Assembly (NCBI RefSeq): GCF_048773025.1
Contig: NC_133554.1
Location: forward strand, 54,474,769 to 54,538,768
Length of the DNA: 64,000 nucleotides
DNA from: Camelus bactrianus
Taxonomy: Eukaryota; Chordata; Mammalia; Artiodactyla; Camelidae
Direction: 5' to 3'
In this document: piece after piece, positions 1 to 26,490 of the stretch
Position numbering within the stretch: position 1 is the stretch's first letter
Layout of the letters: each line of letters opens with the position of its first letter
Position numbers and translations under genes: made by a program
Notes under the pieces: model-generated
What the model was told of the DNA's origin: nothing
The model's input: only the letters and a program-made list of their open reading frames with translations
Database searches by the model: none

Positions 1-106
1 GTCAGCATCCTTCCCTGGCCCTCAATCCCTCTTTCCCAGGTCTCTCTCCCTGGAAGCCCAGAAACTCACTCCAGCTCCCATTAACTGCCTCTGCCCCATC
101 TCCTAG

Positions 107-3100
107 GTGATGCTTCTGGGAGACTCAGGCGTCGGCAAAACCTGTTTCCTGATCCAATTCAAAGACGGGGCCTTCCTGTCCGGGACCTTCATAGCCACCG
201 TCGGCATAGACTTCAGGGTGAGGTGGCTGCAGGCTCCTCTCCCAGCAGCAAGCCAGGGCCTACGGCTCAGACCCGGGGTGCTGCCCTCTCCTCACCCACC
301 CTGGCTCCTCAGGACTGCTGTGGTCAGCTACCCAGAGGCCACTGGGGTGCTCCCCTAAGGACCCCAGCGGAGCCAGCTTAGAGGAGTCTGGGCTTGAGGG
401 GGGCTCCTTGCCCCGCTACAGGATGAGAAAAGAGAGAATGAATCTTAAAATCCCGCCCCCGAGCAGAGGGAACACCCCCTACAGTGCAAGATGAGCTTCC
501 TGGCCCTCAGCTCCCTTGCCCGCTGCCCTCTGAGCTGGACACTTTTGGCAAGGCCTCAGAGGTCAACCAGTCTTTCTGGAGTTCTGGGGAAACACTACAC
601 TAGGTTGAAGAGCTGGGCTGGCCCTGTGGGCAGAGAGCCACTTGTCAGCGTCCCTCCCTTTCCCCTTGATGAAGCCATCTTTACAGATCAGCATCTGTAA
701 AGGGGAACACTCGGAGACTGCACACCCATAGGGGCCAGGAGAGTAAGCCTCTAACCCTGGCGGGGGTGCTATCTGAGGCCAGGTGCCTCCCTCCCGGTGG
801 GAGGGGAACTGCAGCTTCACCAGGAGAACTAGTGAGCCGCCAGAGGAAAGATAACCCTGCAGATCCAGCTTCTGAGGTCCTGAGATACTGGCAGGTGTCT
901 CATCTCCAAGAGCTTGGTTGCAGCAATGGGGCTGAGCTCCACGCCAGGCATATGGAAGCAGGGAAGGGGCCAGACCCCAGTGCTCAGCCTGTGCCCCTTG
1001 CTGAGCTCTGGGGAGAGCCAGGCAGGCTCTCAGGCTCCCCTTGCCTTGGTGTCTTGTGAGAAGGGCAGGCAGAGTCCTCAAAAGAGGGGACTCTGCAGTG
1101 TGGTTACCTGGGGACAGAGTCCCACTGCCCTGATGGGGTGATCTAGATGGAGACGGATGTCTCTGGGGCACACCAGACCCCCCTGTAGCCCTGGGGAGCA
1201 ACTAGACAGGATGTTTGCTGTTCCTTGTGATGTCAGCAGAACACAGAAGCCAAGCCTGCCTCACCCTCCACCCCGACCTCTCCTCCTGCCCTTCTGTCTT
1301 TCAGAACAAGGTGGTAACCGTGGATGGTGTGAAAGTAAAGCTGCAGGTGAGACCAGCTGCTGGGGTAGGGGTGGGGAGAGGATGGAGAGCCTGACCAAAC
1401 TCTTCACCCAACCGCAGGAGGCCCTGTGGCTCTGCCCTCAGCCTGGGGTAATTTCCTGTGGGGCCCAGGAGAGGAAACGGCTTCTGTTTGTTTGATGTCT
1501 GCAGAAAAAGCAGTTCCCAGGCACCCTTTTTCCTATGAAAGGCAGCTCCAAGTGCCTTCAGACATGCTTAGGCTCGCTCCAAACCCTCCCCAGTTTCCCA
1601 GGCCTCAGCTGCTCCAGGAAGTCAGACACCCCTATCCATTGGGCTGGGGAAGAGGCACTGAATGAGCTTGAAAACTCATTTACTACCACCATCCAGCCCG
1701 CCACCAGATGCTCAGAAACCCGTGAGAACCTAAAGAAGGAAACATCTCACCTTCCCACACATCTGTCGTACCGCAACATGAATTTCCTCTGCCCAGCACA
1801 GTCCCTGCCCCCAGCCCCCTTCTGACCAACTATCCATTCCTTCCTAGATCTGGGACACCGCAGGGCAGGAGCGGTTCCGCAGTGTCACCCATGCTTATTA
1901 CCGAGATGCCCAGGGTAAGTCCCTCACGCACTCCACCTCCTCCCCCCAGCTCACTTCGAGCAACATCCACCCTTCAGCCCCAAGTCACCTGTGTGACCTC
2001 TCTCTCCCCCTGCAGCCTTGCTCCTGCTGTATGACATTACCAACAAGTCTTCCTTCGACAACATCCGGGTAGGTCCTCCCTGCCCACCACTTAGAAGCAG
2101 GCAAAGCAAGGCCTGTGCGGGGCAGGATTGCTTCCTGCTTTGTGAGAACGGGTGGAGCAGGCAATACCGACCGAATACCGCTGCTGCGTTAAAAACACCC
2201 CAGCTGTGACTCAGAAGTAATAAACTTCTCCCGGGTTATTGACTGGCATGTGGGCGCGAAGGCCAAGCAGGTGCTGTGTGTCTGTGCCACCTGCTTATCC
2301 CTGACTGTAATTCCTGAGTTCATTTCATGATAAAGTGTTCACAAAGTCCCCAGCTCCACCCTGGACAATTACCCACAGAGACCAAGGGGAGGGCCCAAGC
2401 AGAGAAGTCTACTCATACTTCCAGCTCAAGTGTCAAGAAAGTGACTCAGGCAGATAAAGAGTGGCTCTGTCCTCACAAGCAAACTATTAAATAGTGGGGA
2501 CAATAAGTCAACAAACACAAACAGTGACCCTGTGCACAGCACTGTAAAGGTTTCACATACTCCCTCACCTCAAGGGGTTGACAAGCAAATGGGGCGAACA
2601 AGACAGTTTATAAACTGGTTGGTGGCACTCCAACTGCCACCTCCAACCCCATGCTCATGGCAGACATCACTAATCAATCACAGTACTTTTGATCACTGAG
2701 CCCTTCCATAGCCTTAGAATCCTCAATAGGGCTCACCAGGAAACTGCTGGTAACTATCAACTGATTGATGAGATACAGCCTCTGCCATCTCTGTCTTTCA
2801 AAGAACTGAGAGGTGCACAGCATGGGGTTTTAGGACTACTCAGGACTGGAGAGGCCAGAACAAAGATGCAAATGAAAAGATATGCATAGGGCATCATGTT
2901 TGAGGGCAGTGAGGAGCCCAGGGCAATCAACATGGCATGGCAGCAGAAGAAAAGGGAGAGGGAGGAGGAGACAGGCTGATGCTCAGCCTTGGCCGGGCTC
3001 AGCACACCCTCTCCCATAGGCCTGGCTCACTGAGATTCATGAGTACGCCCAGAGGGATGTGGTGATCATGCTCCTAGGCAACAAGGTGAGTGGCTCCAGG

Positions 3101-4168
3101 GCAGGATCAGTCCACCCCGCACCTTCTCCCACTGCCATGGCATTAGTGCCCCTGGCCCCATGGCCACTGGACATCCTTCCAGCAAAGGACTCTTCCCAGC
3201 CTCCAGTTCAGGAGTCAGACCCATCTAGAGGCTTCAGCCCATCTCATCTGCCCTCTTAAAGCTTTGGAAATGGCATCCTGGAGGGAAAGGTCAAGCTGCC
3301 ACTTGAGATCCAGGAATGCCCAGCTGCTCAGCCCCTACTAGGTCATAGAGACTAGACCTTTCCAGTCCAGTAGTTAGCCTCAACTACTGTCGCCCCTTTG
3401 AGGCTGGTCACCACACCCTTACCAAGCAGAGTTACCCACCTCCCTGAATCCGGATGATATTCCCTCTGCTGGGAGCTGGGTAAGAACCCAAAGCAAGCAG
3501 AAACCCTGGGCCCAAAACGATGGTACAACCTGCAGTCCCACAGGCCACCAGCAGAGGGCGGGCCTGCCTGCTCCTGGGGAAAGCTGGGCCAGCGGGGCAG
3601 GACAGGGGCCACCCGGGGTCAAGGCTTCCTTCCCCAGAGTGACTCAACTGGGCTTGACAGGCGGATGTGAGCAGTGAAAGGGTGATCCGTTCAGAAGAAG
3701 GAGAGATGCTGGCCAGGGTAAGTGACTGCCTGGGGGTAGAGGGGGATGCAGCCGGAGGATGGCCATTGAAGATACTCTCTCCCTGGCAGGAGTACGGAGT
3801 TCCCTTCATGGAGACCAGCGCCAAGACAGGCATGAATGTGGAGTTGGCCTTTCTGGCCATTGCCAAGTGAGCGATGAACCGGGAAGGGAACATGCAGGGC
3901 AGGGTGACACCATCTGGGAATCCAGTAGGGCCTGGCCCCTGGCCCAGCCCCTGGGTCCACCTACATTCTGCTATCGGAGGCCCATTTGCCCCAGGGCCCT
4001 GGGAGTGGGAGAATGCTCAGCTCCCTACTCCCTGCCCAGCCCATTTTTTCTTCCTCTTCAAGGGAGCTGAAATATAGAGCCGGGCGGCAGGCTGATGAAC
4101 CCAGCTTCCAGATCCGAGACTACGTGGAATCCCAGAAGCGGCGGCCCAGCTGCTGCTCCTTCTTATGA
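107..4168 (+). CDS. RAB37: RAB37, Rab-family small GTPase (exons 2-9; first exon outside window)
   Basis: Coding exons are 107-217, 1305-1346, 1848-1914, 2016-2068, 3020-3085, 3661-3717, 3790-3866 and 4063-4168. They total 579 nt, or 192 residues plus TGA, all with GT-AG introns in consistent phase. Human RAB37 has 223 residues with 31 encoded upstream, so only the N-terminal extension is missing, left of the window. Visible G motifs are the P-loop GDSGVGKT (window residues 5-12), switch [15 protein letters not shown] of switch II, NKAD split across exons 6 and 7, and ETSAK. The C-terminus SCCSFL carries the double cysteine used for geranylgeranylation. Family knowledge: RAB37 acts on secretory granules and vesicle exocytosis, cycling between GTP and GDP forms. 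All guanine-contact and catalytic residues, including the switch II Gln, are present. The close relative RAB26 is the main alternative, but synteny with SLC9A3R1 and exon-by-exon identity favour RAB37. Confidence 0.96.
3548..3561 (+). promoter_or_regulatory. CTCF-type motif, RAB37 intron
   Basis: CCAGCAGAGGGCGG fits the CTCF core pattern CCASYAGRKGGCRS at all 14 positions. It lies in the intron before RAB37 exon 7. Occupancy is inferred only. Confidence 0.5.
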
Positions 4169-5730
4169 ATCCCAAGGGTCTGACAGCAAGCTCCGCAAGG
4201 ATGCAGCCTTCTCCCTCAGACCGGGTTTAGTCTGAGCGACTGAGCCAATGGGGAGAGAGTTGAGGGGACCCAGTGCACGGCCCCTTCTCTGAAGGAGCTG
4301 TCCTCCCGCCCCTACCCTAGTTCCTGTAGCTTCCCTGCATCCTGGGGGGAGGGCAAAATATTTATATTTCATTTTAATGATACATAATTTAATCAAAGTG
4401 GTACCAGAAGACTGCAGAAGGGAGCTGGTGGCCCTTTTGCCTTCTAGTGCTAGGACTTAGGGGCCTGGGCCTCCCTCCTGGCCACCGTGAGAGTGGTATT
4501 ACTCCAGCTCCACACTAGGGGGCACTGATGCACTTCTGGGGCATGAGGGCAGATAGTGACCCCATTCCCACTCTTCTGCTGGCGAGAGGCAGAGCAGACC
4601 CAGGCCTTCATTTCCTCCTGCTCCCCAGAGAACAATCTTCCCCAGTGAGCAGGGCCCTCATGCGGGCAACCAAAGCCTCAGGGAAGGTGAGACATGGAGA
4701 TTGGCCAGGGACCCAGCTCCCTGGAGGGGAAGAGGAGTAGCAGAGATTAGGTCTGGCTGACTGGCTACCTCTGGCCTTACTAGTCCCTCTCTGGGAGATG
4801 GACCCCTTTTCCTCCAGCCCACAAGCACTTTAGGGCACCTGGAAACATTTGGTTCCTATTCTCCAGACCTCAGATCCCAGGGGAGCCCCTCCTCCCTGAA
4901 TCTCTGGTCTTATCTGCCTTTGTGCCTGTGCCCCTAGACACCAAAGGTCACAGATAGGGAAAGGTTATTCCGCTGCCCCTACCCTCTGGCTGGTGTGCAG
5001 CCCATGGGCTACTTCTCCAAGCAGCCAGAGTGCTTCTCCTGCATAAAAAGCCAGATAAAGAGGAAGCCGGCACTCATGGAGTAGGTGGGAGGCAGAAGGG
5101 GGCAAACCTCACTCCACATGTAACCCCCTAAACCCAAGTGCTGCCTCTTCCCTGATCACCCACATCCTTCTCTTCTCAGACACACATCAGGGCCAAAACT
5201 GCTTTATCTCCCTTTGTACTGAGCCAGGTTAGGGAACTAGAGTTCCTCCATTTCTGGGTGAACCAATGCATTGTATGCAATACAAGGTCATATGGGTAAG
5301 ATTTAGGGGGGGGGCGGGGGGAGGAGCGGGGAGAGGCAGAAATGGGAGGACCGAGGTCACATGTCTCCCAAAGCCCTGACCCCAGCAATGGGAAGAGGGC
5401 AGGAGACACACAGATTATGACTTAGAGGTACCTTTACTCCTGCTCTGTATGCCAGGGGCGGGGGAGAGGGGTGAGAAAGGTATGCACTGCACATTTCTGA
5501 GGCTACTGCATTTGCTTTCAAGGCAGAAATCTTGCTCTCTGAGCAGAGTCAGCAGCTCCAACTCGGCCGGCCGATAAGGAAGCTCTTCGAGGCCTCTCCC
5601 AGGAGGAGCAGGGAGGAGCCTGACCTTGTCAGGTTCTTCTGCGGCCCAAGGCAGGTCCCAGGCGATTCAGTCACATAGGGCCTCTAGCGTTTGTGTTTTT
5701 CAGAATTAAATTGCAGTATTTTGGAAAGCA
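4169..5730 (+). other. RAB37: Probable RAB37 3' UTR
   Basis: No coding exon lies here. The best poly(A) signal is ATTAAA at 5705-5710, followed by a GT-rich stretch near 5763-5790, which would give a 3' UTR of about 1.56 kb. An AT-rich patch near 4360-4395 could support a shorter form but lacks AATAAA. The end is inferred. A G-run at 5306-5331 lies within it. Confidence 0.45.
4512..4525 (+). promoter_or_regulatory. CTCF-type motif, RAB37 3' UTR
   Basis: ACACTAGGGGGCAC matches the CTCF core with one mismatch, in the same plus orientation as the motif about 1 kb upstream. Together they form a plus-facing pair left of SLC9A3R1. Confidence 0.45.
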
Positions 5731-6590
5731 CACCCTGTCCACTGCTTCTTTGAGATACACATGGTGTGTGCTTTGGGGTGAGGGGGATCGTGTTGAAAAG
5801 ATTGTTGTTGCTTGTCACTGACTGCCAAAACCATTTGATCCTCATCCTTCAATATCCCCAACTGGTCACCTCACCCTTAACAGACTGCCCCCAGCCTCTG
5901 TGATCAGCCTCTCAACTGAAAGGAGCTGAAAGAAGGTTTATCTTACAGTCCTAATCATTTTTCTTTCTCTATTGAAAAAACCCAGGGCTCCTTTTCTTGT
6001 GAACTGTACCCAGAGATTGGTTACCTGACTCTGTTCTGCGTCTCCCCACCCCCACCCACCTCCCTAGCCAAAAGCTGACGCCAATGCCCACTCCATGGCC
6101 CTAGTGGCCTGTCTTCGCTGGGCAGTACTGTGAAGCCTCGGGCTCTCTGCTCAGCCCTCACATTGTCCCAGCAAGGATCAGAGCCCGCACCCCTATTAGG
6201 GTCCTGAGACCCTACTAACGAGAAAATATCGTTATTCAAACTACTCTGTTGGATCTGAGGTGGACCTCGGTCTTACTGGTCTTATTTCGTAAGACTGCTG
6301 AGACCTCGCAGTCCCGGAGCCGGAGCGGTTTTCCTGGCAACAGTCGTCCCCGTCCCCACCCCCACCCCCACCCCCACCTGGAGCTGCACGCTTTGCCTAA
6401 AGGCTGTTAAACGTTCAGGTCCTTTATCCTAGGGTTGGCTCTCCTCAACCCCGGACACCAGTGGGGGGGACATCAGAACAGAGCCTGAGGGCTGCTCTGC
6501 CCAGTACCAGGAACTCGCCCCCGCCCCCTCCCTGAGCCTCGACTCCAGCCACTTGGTAACAAACACTTCCACTTCCTGAGCCCTTTTTCT
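5731..6590. other. Intergenic spacer RAB37 - SLC9A3R1
   Basis: About 860 bp with no gene. It holds a (CCCCCA)n tract at 6353-6378 that is G-quadruplex-capable on the minus strand, and GC content rises toward the SLC9A3R1 promoter. I see no coding exon or clear interspersed repeat. Confidence 0.6.
6353..6378. repeat. (CCCCCA)n hexanucleotide tract
   Basis: About four CCCCCA units in a row. The minus strand has at least four runs of four to five G separated by single T, the sequence pattern of an intramolecular G-quadruplex. It lies about 270 bp upstream of the first GC box of the SLC9A3R1 promoter. Confidence 0.8.
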
Positions 6591-6594
6591 TCTC

Positions 6595-23204
<16,610 letters not shown>

Positions 23205-23930
23205 GGGCCCTCCCACCAGCCACCAGGAATGCTGGAAGGGCCCGTCCAGCTCCACACCCAACCCTAACTCCTTTTCTCTCATCCGCACTTACTCTCAAAT
23301 CGATACACCAATCAGCACCAGCATCTCCCCTTTTGGCAAATCTGGTTTTTTTAGAGAACTCTGTTCCCTTACTTCAGAAGTGAATTTTTTTTTTTCCGTC
23401 CTGCCCCAGTCAAAAGGCACACTGTCTCCCTCCTCACTGGGCGCTTCAGCCTACCAGGTGTCCCCTTGCCACCCTCCTGGGACATCACTGGGACCTACAC
23501 CGACCAAGGATCCTGGGACTGGGCGAGAGGTCATCTTCCCTCATGACCCCTAGTGATGACTGGGTCCAGGATTGTTCAGGGGCTCAGATTACAGCAACAT
23601 CTCAGGGTGGACGGGGGCCATCATCCTCAGAGCTGTGGCTTAGGCATCTTATTTTTGTTCATTTGATTTTTTTTAAAGAGTGCTGTATCACAGTTTAGAC
23701 GGACTTTCATTTCCTTGATTAACATGATTTTGCAAGTTGGTGCACCCAGGACACAGCAGCACCCTTAGCCTTCAACTTTTTTGTTTCTACTCCCACCCCC
23801 AGAGACCTGGGTGACATGGGGAGGGTCTGGCCACCCCCTGCCCAGCCCTGAGCCAGGCACAATTGTAAGGAAACTCTATGACAAATTTAACTGGTTTCTC
23901 CAAACTGCCTCAGCCTCTGTGTTTTCCTTT
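23205..23930 (+). other. SLC9A3R1: SLC9A3R1 3' UTR (end inferred)
   Basis: Non-coding stretch after TAA with U-rich segments near 23380 and 23655-23680. Its length is near that of the human mRNA tail. No AATAAA or ATTAAA is visible near the presumed end, so the cleavage site is uncertain. Confidence 0.5.
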
Positions 23931-24289
23931 AGAGCTCTGCCCATGGGTGTTCCCAGGGTGGCCTCTGGCCAAGAGGGTAGGATACAGCTGGAGGGAGACG
24001 ATGGTCCAGGGCTCCCTGTGACCCCAAGCCCAGTAGTGGGAGGACAGGTGGCTTTAACTAGAGGGCCTCGAGCCCACAACTGTCTGGGTGGCCAGGCCAT
24101 GCTTTAGTTGTGTGCTCTGCTCGGTGTTCAGTGTGCCTGTGCGTGTTGGGGCCACCCTATAGGGACGGTCATCAGGGAAGGTGGGAGGTGGGCATGGAGT
24201 CCCACATGCTCAGAGGGCTCTGAGAGACTCCTCTGATTCCAAGAGTGTTGAAAGTGTGAATCCCAGATGGAGCCAGATCTGGAAAGAGA

Positions 24290-24458
24290 AGACTTGGCTT
24301 TTTTTTTTTTTTTTTTTTTTTTAATGATTTACTTACATATTTTGGGTATTTTCTATATGTGAGGAACTGTACTAAATGCTTTAATGCATTTAATCCTAGA
24401 CAAACTGACATGAAAAACTGAGGTTTTGCCCAAGGTCAAATAGCAGAGACTTGGCTTT
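24290..24458 (-). mobile_element. Retroposed MIR-containing fragment with poly(A) and target-site duplications
   Basis: AGACTTGGCTTT occurs at 24290-24301 and again at 24447-24458, flanking an insert of about 145 bp. The insert starts with a T run on the plus strand, that is a poly(A) tail on the minus strand. Its body reads on the minus strand as MIR antisense sequence (GACCTTGGGCAAAACCTCAG, GGATTAAATGCATT). The minus-strand insertion point TT/AAAG fits L1 endonuclease preference. It looks like a short L1-mobilised transcript end rather than a plain MIR. Confidence 0.65.
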
Positions 24459-25581
24459 AATCTTCACACCTGCAGCCAGTGAGGCACAGAATTCTCAGGA
24501 GTGGCCTGGGCTGGTCCCAGATCCTCTTATCTGGCCACAGACCCGACTGCTGGGAAGAACTGGGGGAGAACAAACCTGGCCCGCTGGGCCTGGGACATGC
24601 CTGGGGCAGGTGTGGTGGAGGAGACTCTCAAGGGCGAAATGCCCTGCTCCATGAGAGATCCAGGTCCCTTCGACCTCTGGTACCTGAGGCCACATCCTGG
24701 AGACCTACCAGGGTGCCCTGCGAGGGCTGAGGTTCCAAGGCAGGTGCTCAGAAGGAAGTTGGCCCTGGGCTATTCTCCACCCGACCAGGAGACCACTCAG
24801 AAGTCAGGTTCCTGGGACTGAAGAGAACAAGTAAGGAAGAGAGACTGAAATAGGAGCCCTTGGGGTTGAGAGAAAAGACAGTATCTGGCTATCTCATCAC
24901 TCTGACCTGTTAAGATCTGAATTCCACCATTGTTCAGAGGAACCTTCCAAAACCCTTATCACCTGTCCAGTTAGGCTGGGCCTGGCCTGCCCTGCCCTTC
25001 CTCTATCCCTTGACCCCTGATGGAGGCCCCTGCCGGTGAAGAAGCCAGAGAACTACCCTCGCAGGGCTGTGGAGGGGCCCCTCCCTACCTCACCTGCTGG
25101 GTGGGGAAGCCCTAAGGACCTTGGGCTCTGATTAAGCTGCAGTCGGGCGGAAGGAACAGGTGGCTTAGAGGAAACCATCGCTGAGGGGCTGGGGGCCCCA
25201 GCAAGTGGAGTCTGCGTCTTAGACTCAGGCACATTTTTGATTCTCATTTTTCACATGCATAGTCTGGTGTGAGATGCCAGGATTAAGAGGCTTGGGGCCG
25301 AGAGTCCTCAGCCATAGTTCGGGCTCCGCCTTCCAAAGCTCTGGGGCCCTGGGACTGTTTTCTCCCCTTGAAAATGCCCTAGGTGCCCTCAAGTGTCTCT
25401 CCTCCAACTGTGTATCGAAACATGCCTGGCTTTTCTTGAAGGCCACCCTGGATTATGACAGGGCATGATGGATAGTTAGAAGTCAGAGTGTCCCCCTCGC
25501 TCTGGGGCACAGGGACCTGGCCCATCTCTGCCTATGAAGCACGTTGCCAAGCCGCCTGACAATCCCGAACCTGTGCCTCCG

Positions 25582-25595
25582 GCGCCCCCTAGTGG
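25582..25595 (-). promoter_or_regulatory. CTCF-type motif, minus orientation
   Basis: The minus strand reads CCACTAGGGGGCGC, a 14 of 14 match to CCASYAGRKGGCRS. It lies between the convergent ends of SLC9A3R1 and NAT9 and faces the plus-oriented motifs at 3548 and 4512. Confidence 0.6.
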
Positions 25596-25801
25596 CCTCG
25601 GCAGGTGCAGCCGCTCCCAGCGGCTGAGAGGTGAGGCGCAGAGGGTGAGAGGACACAGCTGCCTTCAGGAGGGCACTGTTGAGTAGCCTCTGCTTCCCTC
25701 TGCAACCCCTGAAGCTAAGTAGGAGGCCTGAAGCTTCATCAGCAGGGGGTACTCCAGCCACCCTCAAAACTGGCTCCAAAGAGAAAGGAGCAAGGACCCT
25801 G

Positions 25802-25967
25802 GCCCACTTTCCAAGTCTGTCCTTCCAGGGCCAACCTCATTTGTTTCCAAACCTCCCAAGGTCACACCCGGCCTGCTTCTAGCCCACTTTCCAAGTCACC
25901 TGTCTGTCCTTCCAGGGCCAACCTCATTTGTTTCCAAACCTCCCAAGGTCACACCCGGCCTGCTTCT
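25802..25967. repeat. Near-identical tandem duplication
   Basis: Copy 1 at 25802-25880 and copy 2 at 25882-25967 both begin GCCCACTTTCCAAGT and end GGCCTGCTTCT. They are identical over 79 bases except for seven extra bases (CACCTGT) in copy 2. The identity implies a recent event or gene conversion. It lies downstream of NAT9 and may fall near its 3' UTR. Confidence 0.93.
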
Positions 25968-26490
25968 GCAGGATGACAGGACTGAGCAACCCTTCCCCTG
26001 TCCCCCTGATGCTGGACCACATGTCGCAGGCTGGGCCTCCTGGTAGCTCACCTCCGCATGGGCCCAATGAGAAAACAGAGAGCGTGTGCAGTGTGCTTTA
26101 CTCCCAGCCCATGCCTCAGCCCCAGGGCAGCACCTCTGGCCTTCCAGGGGAGAGGAGGGCCCTGCCCGTTCACCAGGCCCCCCTTGGTCTCCAGCTCCGC
26201 CTCCACCCAGCCTCCTCCCATGGATTCGCACCGTCCACTCCAGGTTCTGAGAGCCAGAGTCCAGGTTTGGCCAGGAGGAGGGGCTGGCCCTGGAGAGGCT
26301 CGGCCACACTGCTAGCCAGAGGGAGGCCAAGGTAAGTCTGGCCCCAGAGTCTGAAGGGCCCTGAAAGGAGACTCCTTGCCTGGAGCAGGGCCAGGAGCAC
26401 TCTGCCCCCAAGGCCCCATCCGTTCACTTGTTGCAGGGCTCTGTTCTTACACCCCTGTTCACACAGGGCAGCTGAACACAAGGCCAGCTG

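Larger units (their letters stand above)
23931..26490. other. SLC9A3R1 - NAT9 convergent 3' interval
   Basis: No coding exon. It holds a flanked retroposed insert (24290-24458), a RUNX-type TGTGGT at 24611-24616, a CTCF-like motif at 25582-25595 and an 80-bp tandem duplication at 25802-25967. The right part must contain the NAT9 3' UTR. The only poly(A)-like signal found for NAT9 is AGTAAA on the minus strand at 26097-26102, a known weak variant. Confidence 0.6.
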
